A model generated the notes under the pieces. The model did not search any database, was not told where the DNA came from, and saw only the letters and a program-made list of their open reading frames with translations. A program made the position numbers and the translations under genes. DNA of 64,000 nt from Mesodorylaimus sp. YZB2_4 (lineage: Eukaryota; Nematoda; Enoplea; Dorylaimida; Dorylaimidae): assembly GCA_030248295.1 (NCBI GenBank), contig JASANH010000938.1, positions 1,426,001 to 1,490,000 on the forward strand. Reading direction: 5' to 3'. Positions 11,449 through 24,021 of this stretch are shown one piece after another (the first letter of the stretch is position 1; each line of letters begins with the position of its first letter).

Positions 11449-12895
11449 ATGAACTTGGTTGGCCAGTCGTCGTCCATGGCTTCCAAGCACTATTTAATCA
11501 TGATCGTCATCATCGTCGCCTGTTGCTTGTCCCTATCGATTTTTGCTTGTATTTGTTTGAAACGTTCCAAGAAAGGCCGCGACGGGAAAGAGAACGCCAC
11601 GCCTTTGGTGATTGGAGGGGTGGGCAGTCGATATCAGCAGGTGGTTGTGAGCTTCGCTCTCGATCTACTTGCCCGAATATCATTTCCGACGGTCAACGGC
11701 GCCCGTACTCCGAGCGGTCTCATCTCGCCCTTCGCCTTGCAGTCGTCGTTCGGCGTGTGTACGCTGGGATCGCACGCGAAGACGCAAACCGAAATGGTTG
11801 AGACGGTATTCCCAAAGTCGGGTTCGATCACTGGGGTGGAGACTGTCCTCAAAAAGATGATCCAGTCCGTCGAATCTTGCTCCCAAACTCGCGTCTTTCG
11901 TCCGTTCTTTCGAGTGTACGCTCATTCAGGTATTCGATACTCGACTGAATTCCGAGAGGCGGTAGAGGCAGGCTTCCACAGCGCTAAGTCGTTCACCACC
12001 ATCGATTACCGCAAATCGCACGGGAACATCATGGCCACCACGACACACCAGTGGTTGGCAGCAATGACGCTGGGACAACTGTGCAAATTCGACTCCACGT
12101 CATGGCAACCGGTCGACCAGCGGCAATCCAGTCTGTGTGTCGTGAGCGCGGCGAGTTTGGACTGTGGACTGAAGATCCCATTCCATAAGCACCACACGAG
12201 ATCCAAGTGGCCGTTTTTTGTCGACGCTGGTGTGTCAGTCAGGACGGAGATGATGAGACAAATCGGTACATTCGGCTACTTGGAGAACGAGCAGATGCAA
12301 GTGCTGCGAATGGAGTACCGTCAACCGGGCCTGTCGCTCTACGTATTTCTTCCACGGCTACTGAGCGGACTGGCATTGATGGAAAAGAAGATGACGGCCG
12401 ACTACCTGCTCGCCCTTTGCCAGGCTGCCATGACCCGCAACCAACTGATGGAAGTAAGTCGAGAACAGACCTCCGCGCGTCCACGAATCATTCTTTTTTC
12501 AGGTATACTTGCCGAAGTTTAAGATGGAATGCGAAGTCGCCGATTCGCTAATGATAGCCATGGCCTCGTTGGGTTTGGCCAGATCGTTTAAGAAAGGGGA
12601 GGCCGACTTTTCTCACATGCTCGATGACACCGTACCAAACGCGTATTCGCTCTGGATCAGTGGTGCTGTGCACAAGACCTTGGTCGAATTCGCGGACGAG
12701 TCGGCCCAAGTAGTGGGCGAGGTGAAAAGCATATCAATGGTTCCCAGCGATCACACCGTCAGCAGCAATTTCAGCATACCGTCGTACAGAGAGAGCGGTG
12801 TCGAAGTTTTCTTGGCCGATCACCCATTCCTCTTCTTGGTCGCGGTCGAACCCCAGCTGACACCTTTGTTCATTGGAAGGTATTGCGGGCCATGA
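11449..12895 (+). CDS. Serpin with N-terminal membrane-anchor segment
   Basis: Serine-protease-inhibitor fold protein, 465 aa, from two exons: 11449-12453 (335 codons, phase 0, donor GTAAGT) and 12503-12895 (acceptor TTTTTTCAG, stop TGA). Serpin landmarks in order: SPFALQSSFGVCTLG (helix B), LSLYVFLPR, VYLPKFKMECEVADSLMIAM directly after the splice, the reactive-loop hinge around VEFADESAQVV, and the C-terminal signature FLADHPFLFLVAVEP...LFIGR. Two things are odd. Residues about 14-37 are strongly hydrophobic (YLIMIVIIVACCLSLSIFAC) and are followed by KRSKKGR, so the protein looks membrane-anchored. The hinge departs from the EEGTEAAAAT consensus of inhibitory serpins, which suggests a non-inhibitory or unusual member. 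Start chosen at the first in-frame ATG; the next in-frame Met (SMASKHY) would keep the hydrophobic segment. Confidence 0.92.
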
Positions 12896-13144
12896 CAAAA
12901 ACTTTGGTGATTCGCGCGGACGCACCTTATGTGTAGAGTGGCCAATACGAGTCACCAGCTATGTGTCGGGAATACATGCGTAAGATAAGTTCGGCGAAAA
13001 ATCGAAGCTTCACTGTGTCAGAGCGGACAAAAGCCTATTGTAGATCACGCTGAGTACATTTTTGGCATGTCAGACAAAGCTAGTAAAGGGCTGCCCGATC
13101 AAAAAGGAATCCCTGTGACTAAAAATGGAAAACAATGGTCAAGG

Positions 13145-13150
13145 AATAAA
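13145..13150 (+). terminator. Candidate polyadenylation signal of the serpin gene
   Basis: AATAAA about 250 bases after the serpin stop codon, the first such hexamer in the expected range. No transcript evidence. Confidence 0.4.
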
Positions 13151-14021
13151 AAACTGATACGAACCCGATTAATTCGACCCAAATATACGGTCGAATTCAG
13201 AAGTTTAGCTGCAGCCAACGAAGTCGGGGGAGGGTGACGTAAAATTTCTGGCATAAGGGAACCCTGTCGGCTGGGCCAGCTAGCGGCACCTTCCAATTTT
13301 GACACAAGAGATAGTTTTGGGGCAAACATTTTGAACGGTTCATAACAGCGCATTCAGCATGCGGTCAGCGTGCCACAGATTCCGAGTGACATAATCTTTG
13401 AACTCGAATCGTCGTCTGAACGCTTGCTGGGCAGGGCATCCGAGTAAAGGATAATGAGCCCGTGTCGATCGCAATTTCGTTATTCCTTTGCTCCAGCCCT
13501 GGCCTCACCCGCATAGGTCCTCTACAAGTCCAAGCCTGCGTCGTCTCGGCGTCTCTACCCCGCTCGATGTCGGACTTGTAAAAAGACCCAATCGCATTAG
13601 ATGCTGGGTTTGACAAGACGGAAGTTTGGAGGAACAGGGTTCTAAGAAAGCCAAGTAGAAGATTGGGGACGGAAAGGAGTGATAGATGGGAGCGTAAGGC
13701 GAAGGGTAAACAAAGAATATGCCGATTGCAGACATAGAATGCCCCACCCAATGGCCAGGGGAGGGTACCACTCCTTAAACTTGTTTGTGACAAATGTTGG
13801 CGTGAGCTCAAGGAGTCACTTATTCAAGTCATTGGGCGGTGTGCGTCAAGACGCGTTCGTCCAATGGACACGCGAAATGGCCATGGCTGTCTTGGTGCAA
13901 TGACTGATGGCGCATGAGAATGACTGATTCTCGCCTCTGTCGTAAACTTCGTATTAACCTGGACGCTGAAAAGTGCTTCACACGAGGCAGACCGATTCAT
14001 TCCGACTAATGGTTAGTGCAA
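13151..14021. other. Intergenic, convergent 3' ends
   Basis: Lies between the serpin (plus) and the unidentified minus-strand gene. It holds overlapping open frames on both strands up to 148 codons with no recognisable product and no splice support. I see nothing else in it. Confidence 0.5.
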
Positions 14022-17000
14022 CTAACAAACCTTTTTGGCCTTTTCAGGGAAGTGTAATCCAGGCTTCATTCGACGGTTGGCCAATCGACGTCGTCGATTT
14101 TGGGATATAGGAGAGCTGGTGTCGAATCGGTCGACCTGTTTGTCTGCTGGCGCCGCACTATACGAACCGTAAGGGTCGTGAGTGTCAAGAGTAGAGTCCG
14201 AATGAAGCGATGACTGATGAACTAGTGCTGACTTGAGATGGCTGCGCTTGAGTTCGGCGATCCGAGGGCTCGCCTCGCCGTACGCCACTGATTCGGTCAC
14301 CGAAGGTCTCTTCAAATCGATGTTAGCTAGACTCCAATGGGGAATACTATTCAGACGAACCCGTTTGGCCGGTATTGTGTCGACAGTGAGTGGCGGGTGA
14401 TTGGGCACGAGTGACGGTTGTGTGACCTGTCCCGTAGCTGCCCTCAAGGCCATCCCCGCGGCCATGACAGCCCACTGTTCGGTGAGTGTGTAGCGATGAG
14501 CGAAGCGACGTCGACGGGAAGAATAGACTTTACTTGAGACACACTCCATAAACCGAGGAAGAGATGCTTTTCTAACATTCGCCCCAGAAACGATTCATTC
14601 GTCAATCAATGCCTCAGCGATTTAGTCCATGTTCCATTCGGCAGCGCAGTGTCACCTGGACACGACCCTGGGAGTCAACAGCCGCGTTTTCCGATTTGGT
14701 TCGACGGAGTGAAAGGAAGGCTTGTATTGGCTCACTGGCTGACAACAGGTGCCGAGCATGTAAGAGCACTCATTACTCGAGCACAATAGTCAATATCCGC
14801 CGGTCAACTGGCACCCACCTGCCCCGCGCCCAGCTATCTGCTTGTTATATAATAATGGGAAAACGATAGTCCCCACACCTACCATTGGCTGACAAAGACA
14901 AATGCCACTGGCCCGTTATCAAAATGCTAAAAGCCAAACGCGACTTTCGATTCAAGCAAGGCGCGAGACGAGGTATATCCTTCAATACCTCGAGATTACC
15001 ACATACATATGTATATGCCAGCTACTCTACTCACTCGCGTAGCAGGCAATTAGTCATAATGCGGCCTATGGCGCGACTTGAACAGGCCTACAGAAGGGGC
15101 ACGAACGCTCCAGTTGAGTTGAACACAATGCTAATTATATGCCAGCTTGTATCTGCCCGCTGGCCTACATGGTGCCAAACACGCGTGTGCCAGTCAAAAG
15201 TCCAACGCTTTTGCATCTCCCGTATCTCACGATCAGTTAAGCGTGGCGACAGGCTCTGCTGGCCTGGAGATGATTCGTACTGGCCTCCTGACTCACAGGA
15301 TTCTGGTCAATATTTAGGCATGGTCCGTGATAGCTTACGTCAGAAAATTGCAGGCTAGCCCAGCTGAACAATCAATCAAACGCCAAGCCTAGCCTTGTCC
15401 AGCCCATTTGACCCGCTGACCATGAGCGATGCACTCTGCTTCAAATGCTCCCTTCCTGCAATGCCTCAGGCCCTGTGCTCACAGTTCTATCTACATTAGA
15501 GCAGTAAAGTCATACGTACATTTTCAGCGATGATAGCCGCCTTTTTGTGATGGTGATGAGGGCGTGTGGAATGATGCGTCGCACTATCACGCCCCTCGCT
15601 TATGACACTTCTGTGCCTACCGAGGGCATCTGCGCCGTCGTTGTTGTTCTTTTCCCCAGGAGTACGAAACACGAACAGCTCCTCTTCACGATCGTCTCGA
15701 ACTGCGAAGCAGTAGTTGCAAATATCTCGTATTTGGTTCACGCATCTCATCACCAAGGCGCTATTGACAAGTGAATAGGGCATGGCGGATTCTTCAGTCA
15801 AGAATTGAGCCTGCTAACCATGAGTCATTTCGCGGACATGCAGATGCAAAGGCCAATGGAGAGCAGTCCAACTAGCGACTAGCTCTCAATCCCGACCTGT
15901 TGCTACCGGTTCAAGGTGACGAGTCCACTCGATCACTAGGTATACTCCGAACGACAGCAGATCGATACGGATGCCATTGGTATCGTAAACGAATCAAGCA
16001 ATCTAGTCGAAAATGGATGATCGAATGGATAAAGGAGAACACAAGCAGCCCGGTTTCGAGTCAGAACCTAATCACATGGGCCAGCCATCAGTCGTATGTT
16101 GGGCGGAGGTGGCAAGTCGGGGGAGTCGAAGCTGAGCTCGCTAGTCCCTTCTACCAGCCACAAGACGCAATCAACGACCAACTGCCGGAGTTAACGCGAT
16201 TTACATTGGAGGCGTTGAAAGCACAAAATCCGAGCACGACTCCACTTTCCTTTTGTTGTTTTTTTCTTTGACTTATTCACTCGAAACTTTTTTCTGAGGC
16301 AAGCACACACGACTCTAACCATTAACAAAAAACAGGGTCAGCTATTGCAAAACAAAAATCGAAGACGAAGAGCCCAGATTAGTCATGCGCCAGACAACTG
16401 AATAGAAGCCTTCCCAGTTAGCTTTTTATGTTTACCAAATAAGGTTTTCTCGGAATCAATCCTACTTCCCCTTTCTTTCAAAAGAGGTCAAGCGAACCTG
16501 CGGCTTTCCAGAACAGCCTTGATGTAAGATCAACGGCGCTAATATACGGACTGTATGTAATCGGGCAGACATGAGGGGCAGAGTTTGACTCGGAAATACA
16601 AATACTCATAGCTGAGCGAATAAGCTGGGGGCTGCAATGCTTAACACAATTGGAAGAGCATTATGGACTTGCGGTTTCGAAAGGTGGCGGTATAGCCCTC
16701 TCGACGTTGTAATTAAATGGCTTACTGAGTCATTATGATTACAGAAAAACATTTCCGTCGACACTAAATCTATGATACTGTTCGTGGTAAATTACCTACG
16801 TACTAATAAGAAAAGCTTGTCTTATACCTCGAACATGGAGTCGTACGGAGAATCGCATAGCGCTAAGTTGATAATCGTTAATGCTTGGTGTCCCCCCCCC
16901 CCCCCCAGGAAATGCTGACAAATGCTGTTTGAATCAGTTAAACGAGTCTGTTCTTGGCTGGGAAGGTCCTGTAACCATATACGAGTGAGCTGGCAGACCT

Positions 17001-20000
17001 GTCAGTTAGTCTGCGAGGAAAGTTGAACAAGCGGCGTGTAGTCCAAAGTTCCCCCTCGAGAACCAAGGCACACAAATTGACCTCGAGATCACTCATGGGC
17101 TCATATGCTCCTCGCAACCGTTGAACAGGTACAAATCCTGAGGCCCTGATTACTTACCGTGCGCATGAAAACTGTTGAGTAGCTCAGCGAATCGACTGAA
17201 TTATCTGGGGTCCTCTTTTATACTCTGGCAACGGATGGTAATGCCGAGGCAATAATAAGCGATTCAGCGGGGCTTGTAAACTCCGAACAGTGGGAATGTC
17301 TTCCTAATACAGGTGGTTCTTGAAGGAATGGTGGACGTAATCTGATGGTGAGACATTCTGAGACCAGTACTTTAACTGATAGGTACGGTGTATATAACGA
17401 TCCATTATCAAACGTCATGAGCGTTGCAGAGAAGGCGGGGTGACTAAGCGCTCATCGTTGCTGTGGTTAGTCCTAGCCCTTTTGTCACCACAACCCGCGA
17501 CCCACTACCAAAAAGCGGCAAGTGGTTGACGGGGGTCAAGGCGTGGAAAATGGCCAGCATCCGAGAACCAGACTAACGAAGGTGCATGGTCGGCGCTACT
17601 GGCTCATAAGTACGGTCCCAAAGGAGCGAGAGGGAGCAATTATCATTTATGGACGCTGTGCTTACAGGAGAGGACGAAAAGCGAGGGCGATATATTTCCA
17701 TTTTCGTATCTAGGTAACTAGCGTGGTTGAACGATGCCGGACGCAGGCCGGAACTCGTCTGGTCGAGGGGGAATTCGAGTTAAACTGGGCCCAAATAACC
17801 TATCATTTCACAATACGCTTCCGTGCCCCCATGACGAGAGCAAAACCTAAAAATGCGAACGCCCTCCCAAGATCGCTCTGTGCGAAGATAGCCAGACGGG
17901 CAGAGGACGCCCATAAAACACATAGCCAGGTCGGGGAATTCGATACGGGCCTCACGTACATATCTGATGCAGACTCTCCCAGCAAGGATAATGGATTGCT
18001 CCGATGAACAGCAAGACTGATAAGGATTTCAATTTTTGAAAACGTGCCGACACTGTTTCCGATTTTGGCACTTTCGTGATCGTGCTCGAATCGGGGTGAT
18101 GAAATGCTGGAAATTAGGTTCAGAAGTGGAACAGATGAGATGCACCAATGCGGCCTGTTAAAAGGTACAGTTGGGGGGGGGGGGAATGTGAAGGAGGCCC
18201 TAGATGGGTTACGAATCAATGAGTCTAGAATGATCATGAGGCAACAGGATATATGTGGGAAGTGGTCGACTAGGGATTTGGAAATATGACGCTACGTGGC
18301 CAAATTTGACACAAATATTTGAGCAAACGCACAGATTACATAGGACCAGCAAGGGATAAATGCTCGTGCCTAACCAGCCCCACTTTGAAGGTGCGAATCA
18401 CTCAAAGACCTTAGCAGGTTTAATCGTCAGTTTGTGTAAACCAAAACGTCTCTCAGAGAATCCACTGCAAAATTAAGGAGTGTTGTTTTATAGAGCAAGG
18501 GAAGAAGACTCCATCAACAAACACTACGGCCTGGCAAAAAGTGACCTTTGGGAGTGGAGATGATTTAGCTAAACCATAAAACCACAAACAGAAACACCAG
18601 TCATGCGAGACAAGGCACGCTAATGAAAGGCAGTGAGGCCCACGTAAGGCGAGGGCGAGAAGGCAATAGCGAAGATCAAAAGGGAACGACTGTGAAAACA
18701 CAGTGAGCGAAACAGAAGAAAAAGAGATGGCAACCAGTCTGATAAAGGCTAGTCTTCTGGCTGACATAAGCTGGTCTAAAATGGCCGAGTAGAAGAATGC
18801 ACTTGGTCTGGGGGAACAGATGATGTATGCGGGATCAGAAGCGGGATCACCTAAGACTGTAATCCCACAAGGACAGTGCGGAGGCGTGGATCGATACTGG
18901 GCAATTAAGATATGCAGGATTCGCGTAAGAACAAAGCTACACCAGACCAGTCTGCCGTGTTGATTCCATTTAGCCATTACTGGCGCCAGCTCAACCCGAG
19001 GACTCGTCGGGATTGTAAACGCGCAAGGCCAGTGTAGAACAGGCGAATGGGCATTCCGAGACGCACCAACAACTATTCTGTGAGCACTGTCGATGGCTCC
19101 GCTAACTGCCAATAGTCGCCTTTGCACCTCGCCGCGTTCCTGAGGCGCATATTAAATCTGGAATCGGAGTCTTTTTATGGGCCACAGCTACCCGGGCTGC
19201 TGTAGAAAGAAAGACCCGTTTTGATTGGATTTATGTTAGAGATCGAAGCGAGCACACTTCAAAAGGAAGCATAGTAAATTAGGCGGATATCGGAGCGTCA
19301 AAGCTTTGAAAGTGCTCTTCTCTTTCGTAAAGAGATCGTAAATCTTGTACGCATTGAAAGGAAAACGGGAGCGTAAAGGTTAGAGAAATGTTTTTGCACG
19401 TTTCAACACGACTCGGGGATGAAAGTAGACAAAATGAATGCAGCATTCCAAACAGCTGACGCTAAAGGCTGCGAGTCACAAGCGGGGATTTTGTTTGAAT
19501 ATGTTCGATTTTCATCAAATTCTTTGACGAACTGCGCCAAAAGATTCGAGATGATGAGTTTACGTGTCCAACACAGCACACATTGCTGGCCAGTGGTCAA
19601 GGGAGGGCTGACTTTATACGACCTATCACACAGGAACATGCTAGTGAGGGTGGACGGCGTCGGAGCATGGCGATGACGTAAAACGCTGGATGCCTGACTT
19701 ACGGCCGCAAATTTCTCGCCCAAGTGAAATTTGGAGTTATGCGTTGACGAGGGTACATCCTTATTGCCAGTGCTGTTGATCACCGAAGTCCGATCCGAAG
19801 CTGCGCCACCTCCCACGCCGATCAACGACCCGCTTTGAGCCGTGCTGAATATTTTGCTGCTAAAAAAGAAGAGGTCTGTAAAGAGGGGAGGTCGGAAAGT
19901 GAAGCCAAACTTTGCTTAAATTGTTGTCGAACAGACCGGACAATACCCTGGTCACAAACATGGAGCTAACTTCGAGCAAGGTAACAGCGCACTGTATGAG

Positions 20001-22294
20001 CAAGGATCTTGAGGGCCTAGCAGTGGGGCATGCTTAGTGGACTATCAGAAAGCACGAAGAGTACTAGGGAAAAGCGATCCCGAGAGGACCTGAGCCGGAC
20101 ATTGTCCTAATCCATAATGGCCCGATTGCACTCATATGCTGCATGATTCACGAACGTGCTGGAGGCTACGGTTTCACTGTGCCGTGTGATATACATGGAG
20201 TGATAAAAATACTGATAAGGTGTCATTATACTCAAAATTATGCAGCAACGATGCTGTGCACGACCTATTGATATACATGTACAGTATGTGTACCTCATCA
20301 CTATTTTTATCGATGGTTATTAATCGATTAGAAAACGCTACACGCCGTGCAGTGCACGTGCAACATTTCGGTGGCGACCCCATTCTTTCAGCGATCATGG
20401 CCCTAGTGATGTCGCTCTTCAGAAAAACTAGATTACTCATAATGGGTGTCCAAATGGAGCCGATTATTCGAGGCGATCCATATCTCGTAATAGGAGGGCC
20501 TGTTGTTGTATCGATCCGACATATCCAAATCGCTATTGCCGTCATTATGGCCCTGGTGCCTTTTGGGGTAATGGCAGTCCAATGACGATCGACCGACCTC
20601 ATGCTGACCAGACATCTTCAATGTTTCTTTTCGTCCTCGCGCCACTTCCATTTCCTGACTCACTCAATTTCGTCACGAAAAAGCTAGATTTTCGAGGTTA
20701 TGCCAAACACCGGCGTTTTATGTCCTTGAGTCTAATATTACCGAAGAAGAAGGAAGTTCTTTCGTGAAAGGAAAGAGGAGTGTGAGAAAACGGCTCGTCG
20801 CTGCGAGCCGAGACAAGAAAAGCGAGACAAGAGTCGCTTGGAAAGTGTCTAATGAAACTGGCGTGGCCGAGGTAGATGAGCAACGAGCAGGGTACGATTA
20901 TGGAAATCAGAAAAGAAAGGAAGCAACGAGCCCACACCATAATGCCTCATTAGATAGATGCAGTGATGAACCCTTATTCAACCAATGACCTATTCTTCTC
21001 ATGAAAAGCCCAGTCTCAAGCCTGTAAGCCGAGACGAGGAGGGCGGATAAAGTTGGAGAGGGGAGCAGGTGAGGTAGCAAATCCGGGTGTCATGTTCGAG
21101 AGTAGGCGGCTGGGTAGGTTTCAAGGAAGACAGCGATGCGAGACGGGAGATTGGATAAGATGGGTAGGAGGGCGAGAGAAACAGACACGGCTATGTATGA
21201 CCAGGGGTAACCGACAGCCTTTCCCACTGTACTTTTTATGTGCTAAGGCCCGCTTACTCTTTATTCGCGGCTGAGTTATACCAGTCGAAGCCTTCCGTCA
21301 TCACGCCACAGGCCAAGACTTACTCGAAGAACTGATGCTCATCCAGCGACAAAATATCATTCTTGTTATCGTTGGCCTTCCTTCTCTCCACGGCAGCGCC
21401 CTCGCTTCGAGCACTACTCGGTTGGCGGTTTCTGGTCAGGCATTCCAAACTGGGTGAAATAGCTTTCCGTCTCGAGCAGTCTCCTAAAGTGGACACTCGG
21501 GGACGCCCTCTGCTTGAGAGAGCTCTCGCTGTAGGCAATGAATACAATGACAACGTATAGTCCGACGTGGTGGCACAAGATACCGCATTCAGAATCATGG
21601 CATTATCGGTGTTATCAGCTCGCGAAGCTGCCATGGTGAGAGGAAGAGCGGAATACGACTGTACTGATTTCGATAATGAATCCTCCAACGAACGGACCTG
21701 AGATGCAATTCCTGAAACCACGAGGCGTGCGTGCAGAAGTTAATGATGAGTTGATTACCTTCGTTTGAGGACTCATGGCTGGGCAGAAAACTTAAAACAG
21801 TGACTGAAACGGTGAAAGCGCCGTGGGGAATGGGCTAGCAATAACTTGGAAGAGGATAGGAGGAAGGGTGGGTGGTACAAAACAATGCTGTCTGACACAA
21901 GGCCATTGTGCTGCAAATTTCTCAGGTTTAAAATCCACGCATCTGTGTTCAGGGTGGTCGTCGCATCTTATACCAGCAGGATCTCTTGGCCTCGTTACTG
22001 AATAAGTCGAAGGGTCATCAGTTCTGGTTATATAATATACTGCAATGCAATGCAAGGAACAACTGGATGTGATTGATAAACTATCAGGCGTGATGTATCT
22101 GATCAATTAATGCTCACCTACTGCGCACGGAGCGTCCTAATTAGGACCTACATATGCAGCAACCACACACAGTGCACAAACCTACCTTGGTCTAACGACG
22201 ATGCCCTCCTCATGCCCATTTTCATTAAGCGATTGATCGAGGCGGAAAGCATTTGCAATTGATATCGCAACGACCAGAATTGGCTTGATTGCGT
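14022..22294 (-). CDS. Unidentified multi-exon gene, Ser-rich product with short coiled coil
   Basis: Not recognised. Four consecutive exons have good GT-AG sites and matching phases: 22186-22294 (ends phase 1), 21324-21711 (2-in, ends phase 2), 19703-19859 (1-in, ends phase 0) and 15520-15810 (phase 0 both ends). A further open exon, about 14022-14571, ends at a TAG; its best acceptor (ATGTTAG before 14571) needs a phase-2 donor, so a small exon between 14572 and 15519 is missing from this model or that boundary is wrong. About 500 residues are visible. The first part may form a coiled coil (YQLQMLSASINRL, RSLEDSLSKSV) and carries a PKA-like RRAS site. The middle is Ser/Thr-rich. The 15.5-kb exon has a Cys-containing ordered stretch (LVMRCVNQIRDICNYCF) and a His cluster. 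The last exon has basic runs (SRRRRF, NRRRRL). The 5' exon(s) right of 22294 were not found. It could be the C-terminal cytoplasmic region of a larger protein. Confidence 0.5.
16892..16906. repeat. Homopolymer tract of 15 C
   Basis: Run of 15 C on the plus strand inside the 3.9-kb intron of the unidentified minus-strand gene. Confidence 0.95.
18173..18184. repeat. Homopolymer tract of 12 G
   Basis: Run of 12 G on the plus strand, in the same 3.9-kb intron as the 15-C tract but with opposite polarity. Confidence 0.95.
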
Positions 22295-24021
22295 CTGAAA
22301 GAAAGGCGACACGGTGGTACAGTCAGGATGGTGAGGAGCATGGGGTTGTGGGATTATCTAGTCGCCAGTTGATAAGGCGTGAAGTGATGAACAGGAAAAC
22401 AATCAGCGGGTGTGACATGGTAGTGATGAAAATATTCCTTAGTGTCCGAATAGGCGCAGTAAAATCAAAATAATCTTGTGCCACCTCGATATGAGAGATC
22501 ACTGCCATAATACTTATCGTTGACCACTTCAAGAACAGCAGCGCAAACGCAAAACCAAGCTCGCAACTTCCGCCTAGTCTTCCAAGCCTGCGCTACCCTC
22601 CTCTTCGGTCGAACAAACTCATAACCATGTATCTTTAGCAAATTGGTAAACAGCCTCTCTGCCGTTTGCATCCGTCTCAGTCCGTCTCGTCCTCCAACCG
22701 AGTCAATAAGCTCGGTCGCAGAAAACCCCAAGCCAAGTCATTATGCAACACAGACTGACCCTATCTTTCTTTTGTGAGCGGAAAAACATCTAGGAGGCCG
22801 TCTGGCTTACGATTAGTGGACTCTCGCACCCTTGAACAAAGACAGTGAAAATCGAATACGAGTTAACGAAGGAGCCAAGAGAAAAAGTATGATAAGCCCG
22901 CTGGACATCTTGAGCCCAGGCCACTGCTAAATGCAAGTCAACAAAAGCTGACATGTCGCTCTAATTTACAAGACCAGTGATAGAGTAGTTTAGTCGTGCC
23001 AACGAGACTGATCATGAGACACGAATGGACATGTTGGCCCCTTGCCACCAGTCGGCTATAAACGGCCCATGTCGGTTCGAAGCTCACACGCCACAAACAC
23101 CGCCCCCACATGGAACATGAGATGCTGGGTGTCCATTTTTGGGCGAGAGTAAGTGCGGTCGATTCGAATTTACCACTGGCTGCTTGGCTCTCCTGTCAAA
23201 ACACGCGCCTGCGCATAAATATGGACATCCTCAGAGATGAACCTTCGGATGGAAAGGAAGGGTTGTTTTTGTCAGCTGACGGGAAAGTTTGGTAGGCTTA
23301 TTTGAGGAGCTACAAAACGTATGGCAGAGCACTCGTGCACCAGTGGACTTATTTCAGACGACGGGGCAGTTGGTTGAGACATAAGCAAAATACATTGTTA
23401 CCCAATAGTTTCGTGTTGTGGCCCTACATACTGTAGATGACACCAGTTCATGCGCGACTAACGGAGAGCGTGGTCCACAGATGACATGTATATCACAGAC
23501 ATATCATGACATACAGGATCACAGGCTCGTAATAGATTATCATTCGGCGATCATGCAGGAAGGTCATGACTCATCCCTGCTCCTCCGTTTTCATATCATC
23601 TTCTTGATTATCGATCACTGGAATTACATGATAATGATTTCTCAATAATGAGGTATTGGCAGTAGGCAGCCGCACTTACCGGTATGGTGCAGCACGGAAT
23701 ATCAGCTGACAGTCCATCCAGCGGCAGCTTGCCAGCCAGTATGCGGCCGAATATCGCTTAATGGCTGGCATGTCACATATATGACCATAATCGATCAGTC
23801 ATTTTTTGTCAGATATCAATCAGAGACTGAATTGAGTAACGATCGCAGACAGATCCTCGGGGAACCAGACAAACTAATCCAATATTAGATCACTTACCAA
23901 CACGCATTGTGAGTGATCAGTAGCGATCACCATGAGTTCATGATCATTGTGATCAGTTGAAAACCCATTTTTCGACGATGACTCGTCGATCATAAAGTAC
24001 TGATCATCAGTGACAATACAA
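22295..24021. other. Stretch with no assigned gene; possible 5' part of the unidentified gene
   Basis: A minus-strand open frame at 22465-22731 has protein-like composition (VRPKRRVAQAWKTRRKLRAW), but I found no donor in the phase needed to join it to the exon at 22186-22294, so it is not called. The right end, from about 23870, is dense in TGATCA-like words. TATAAA at about 23055 is an isolated match. Confidence 0.4.
23880..24020. repeat. Cluster of TGATCA/GATCAT palindromic words
   Basis: Within about 140 bases GATC occurs nine or so times, mostly as TGATCA, GATCAT or CGATCA, just downstream of the GPCR stop. It is neither a tandem repeat of fixed period nor a single clean hairpin. The density is well above chance for this composition. 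Confidence 0.55.

Noticed and set aside
15900-16271. 123-codon plus-strand frame
   Set aside because: No homology, in an intron on the opposite strand, no start context or splice sites.
18453-19127. 224-codon open frame on the minus strand
   Set aside because: Unrecognised, rich in Ser/Cys/Leu in no domain-like order, and lies in an intron of the unidentified gene. Length is borderline for chance.
22465-22731. Minus-strand frame as first exon of the unidentified gene
   Set aside because: Protein-like, but no donor in the needed phase; left uncalled.
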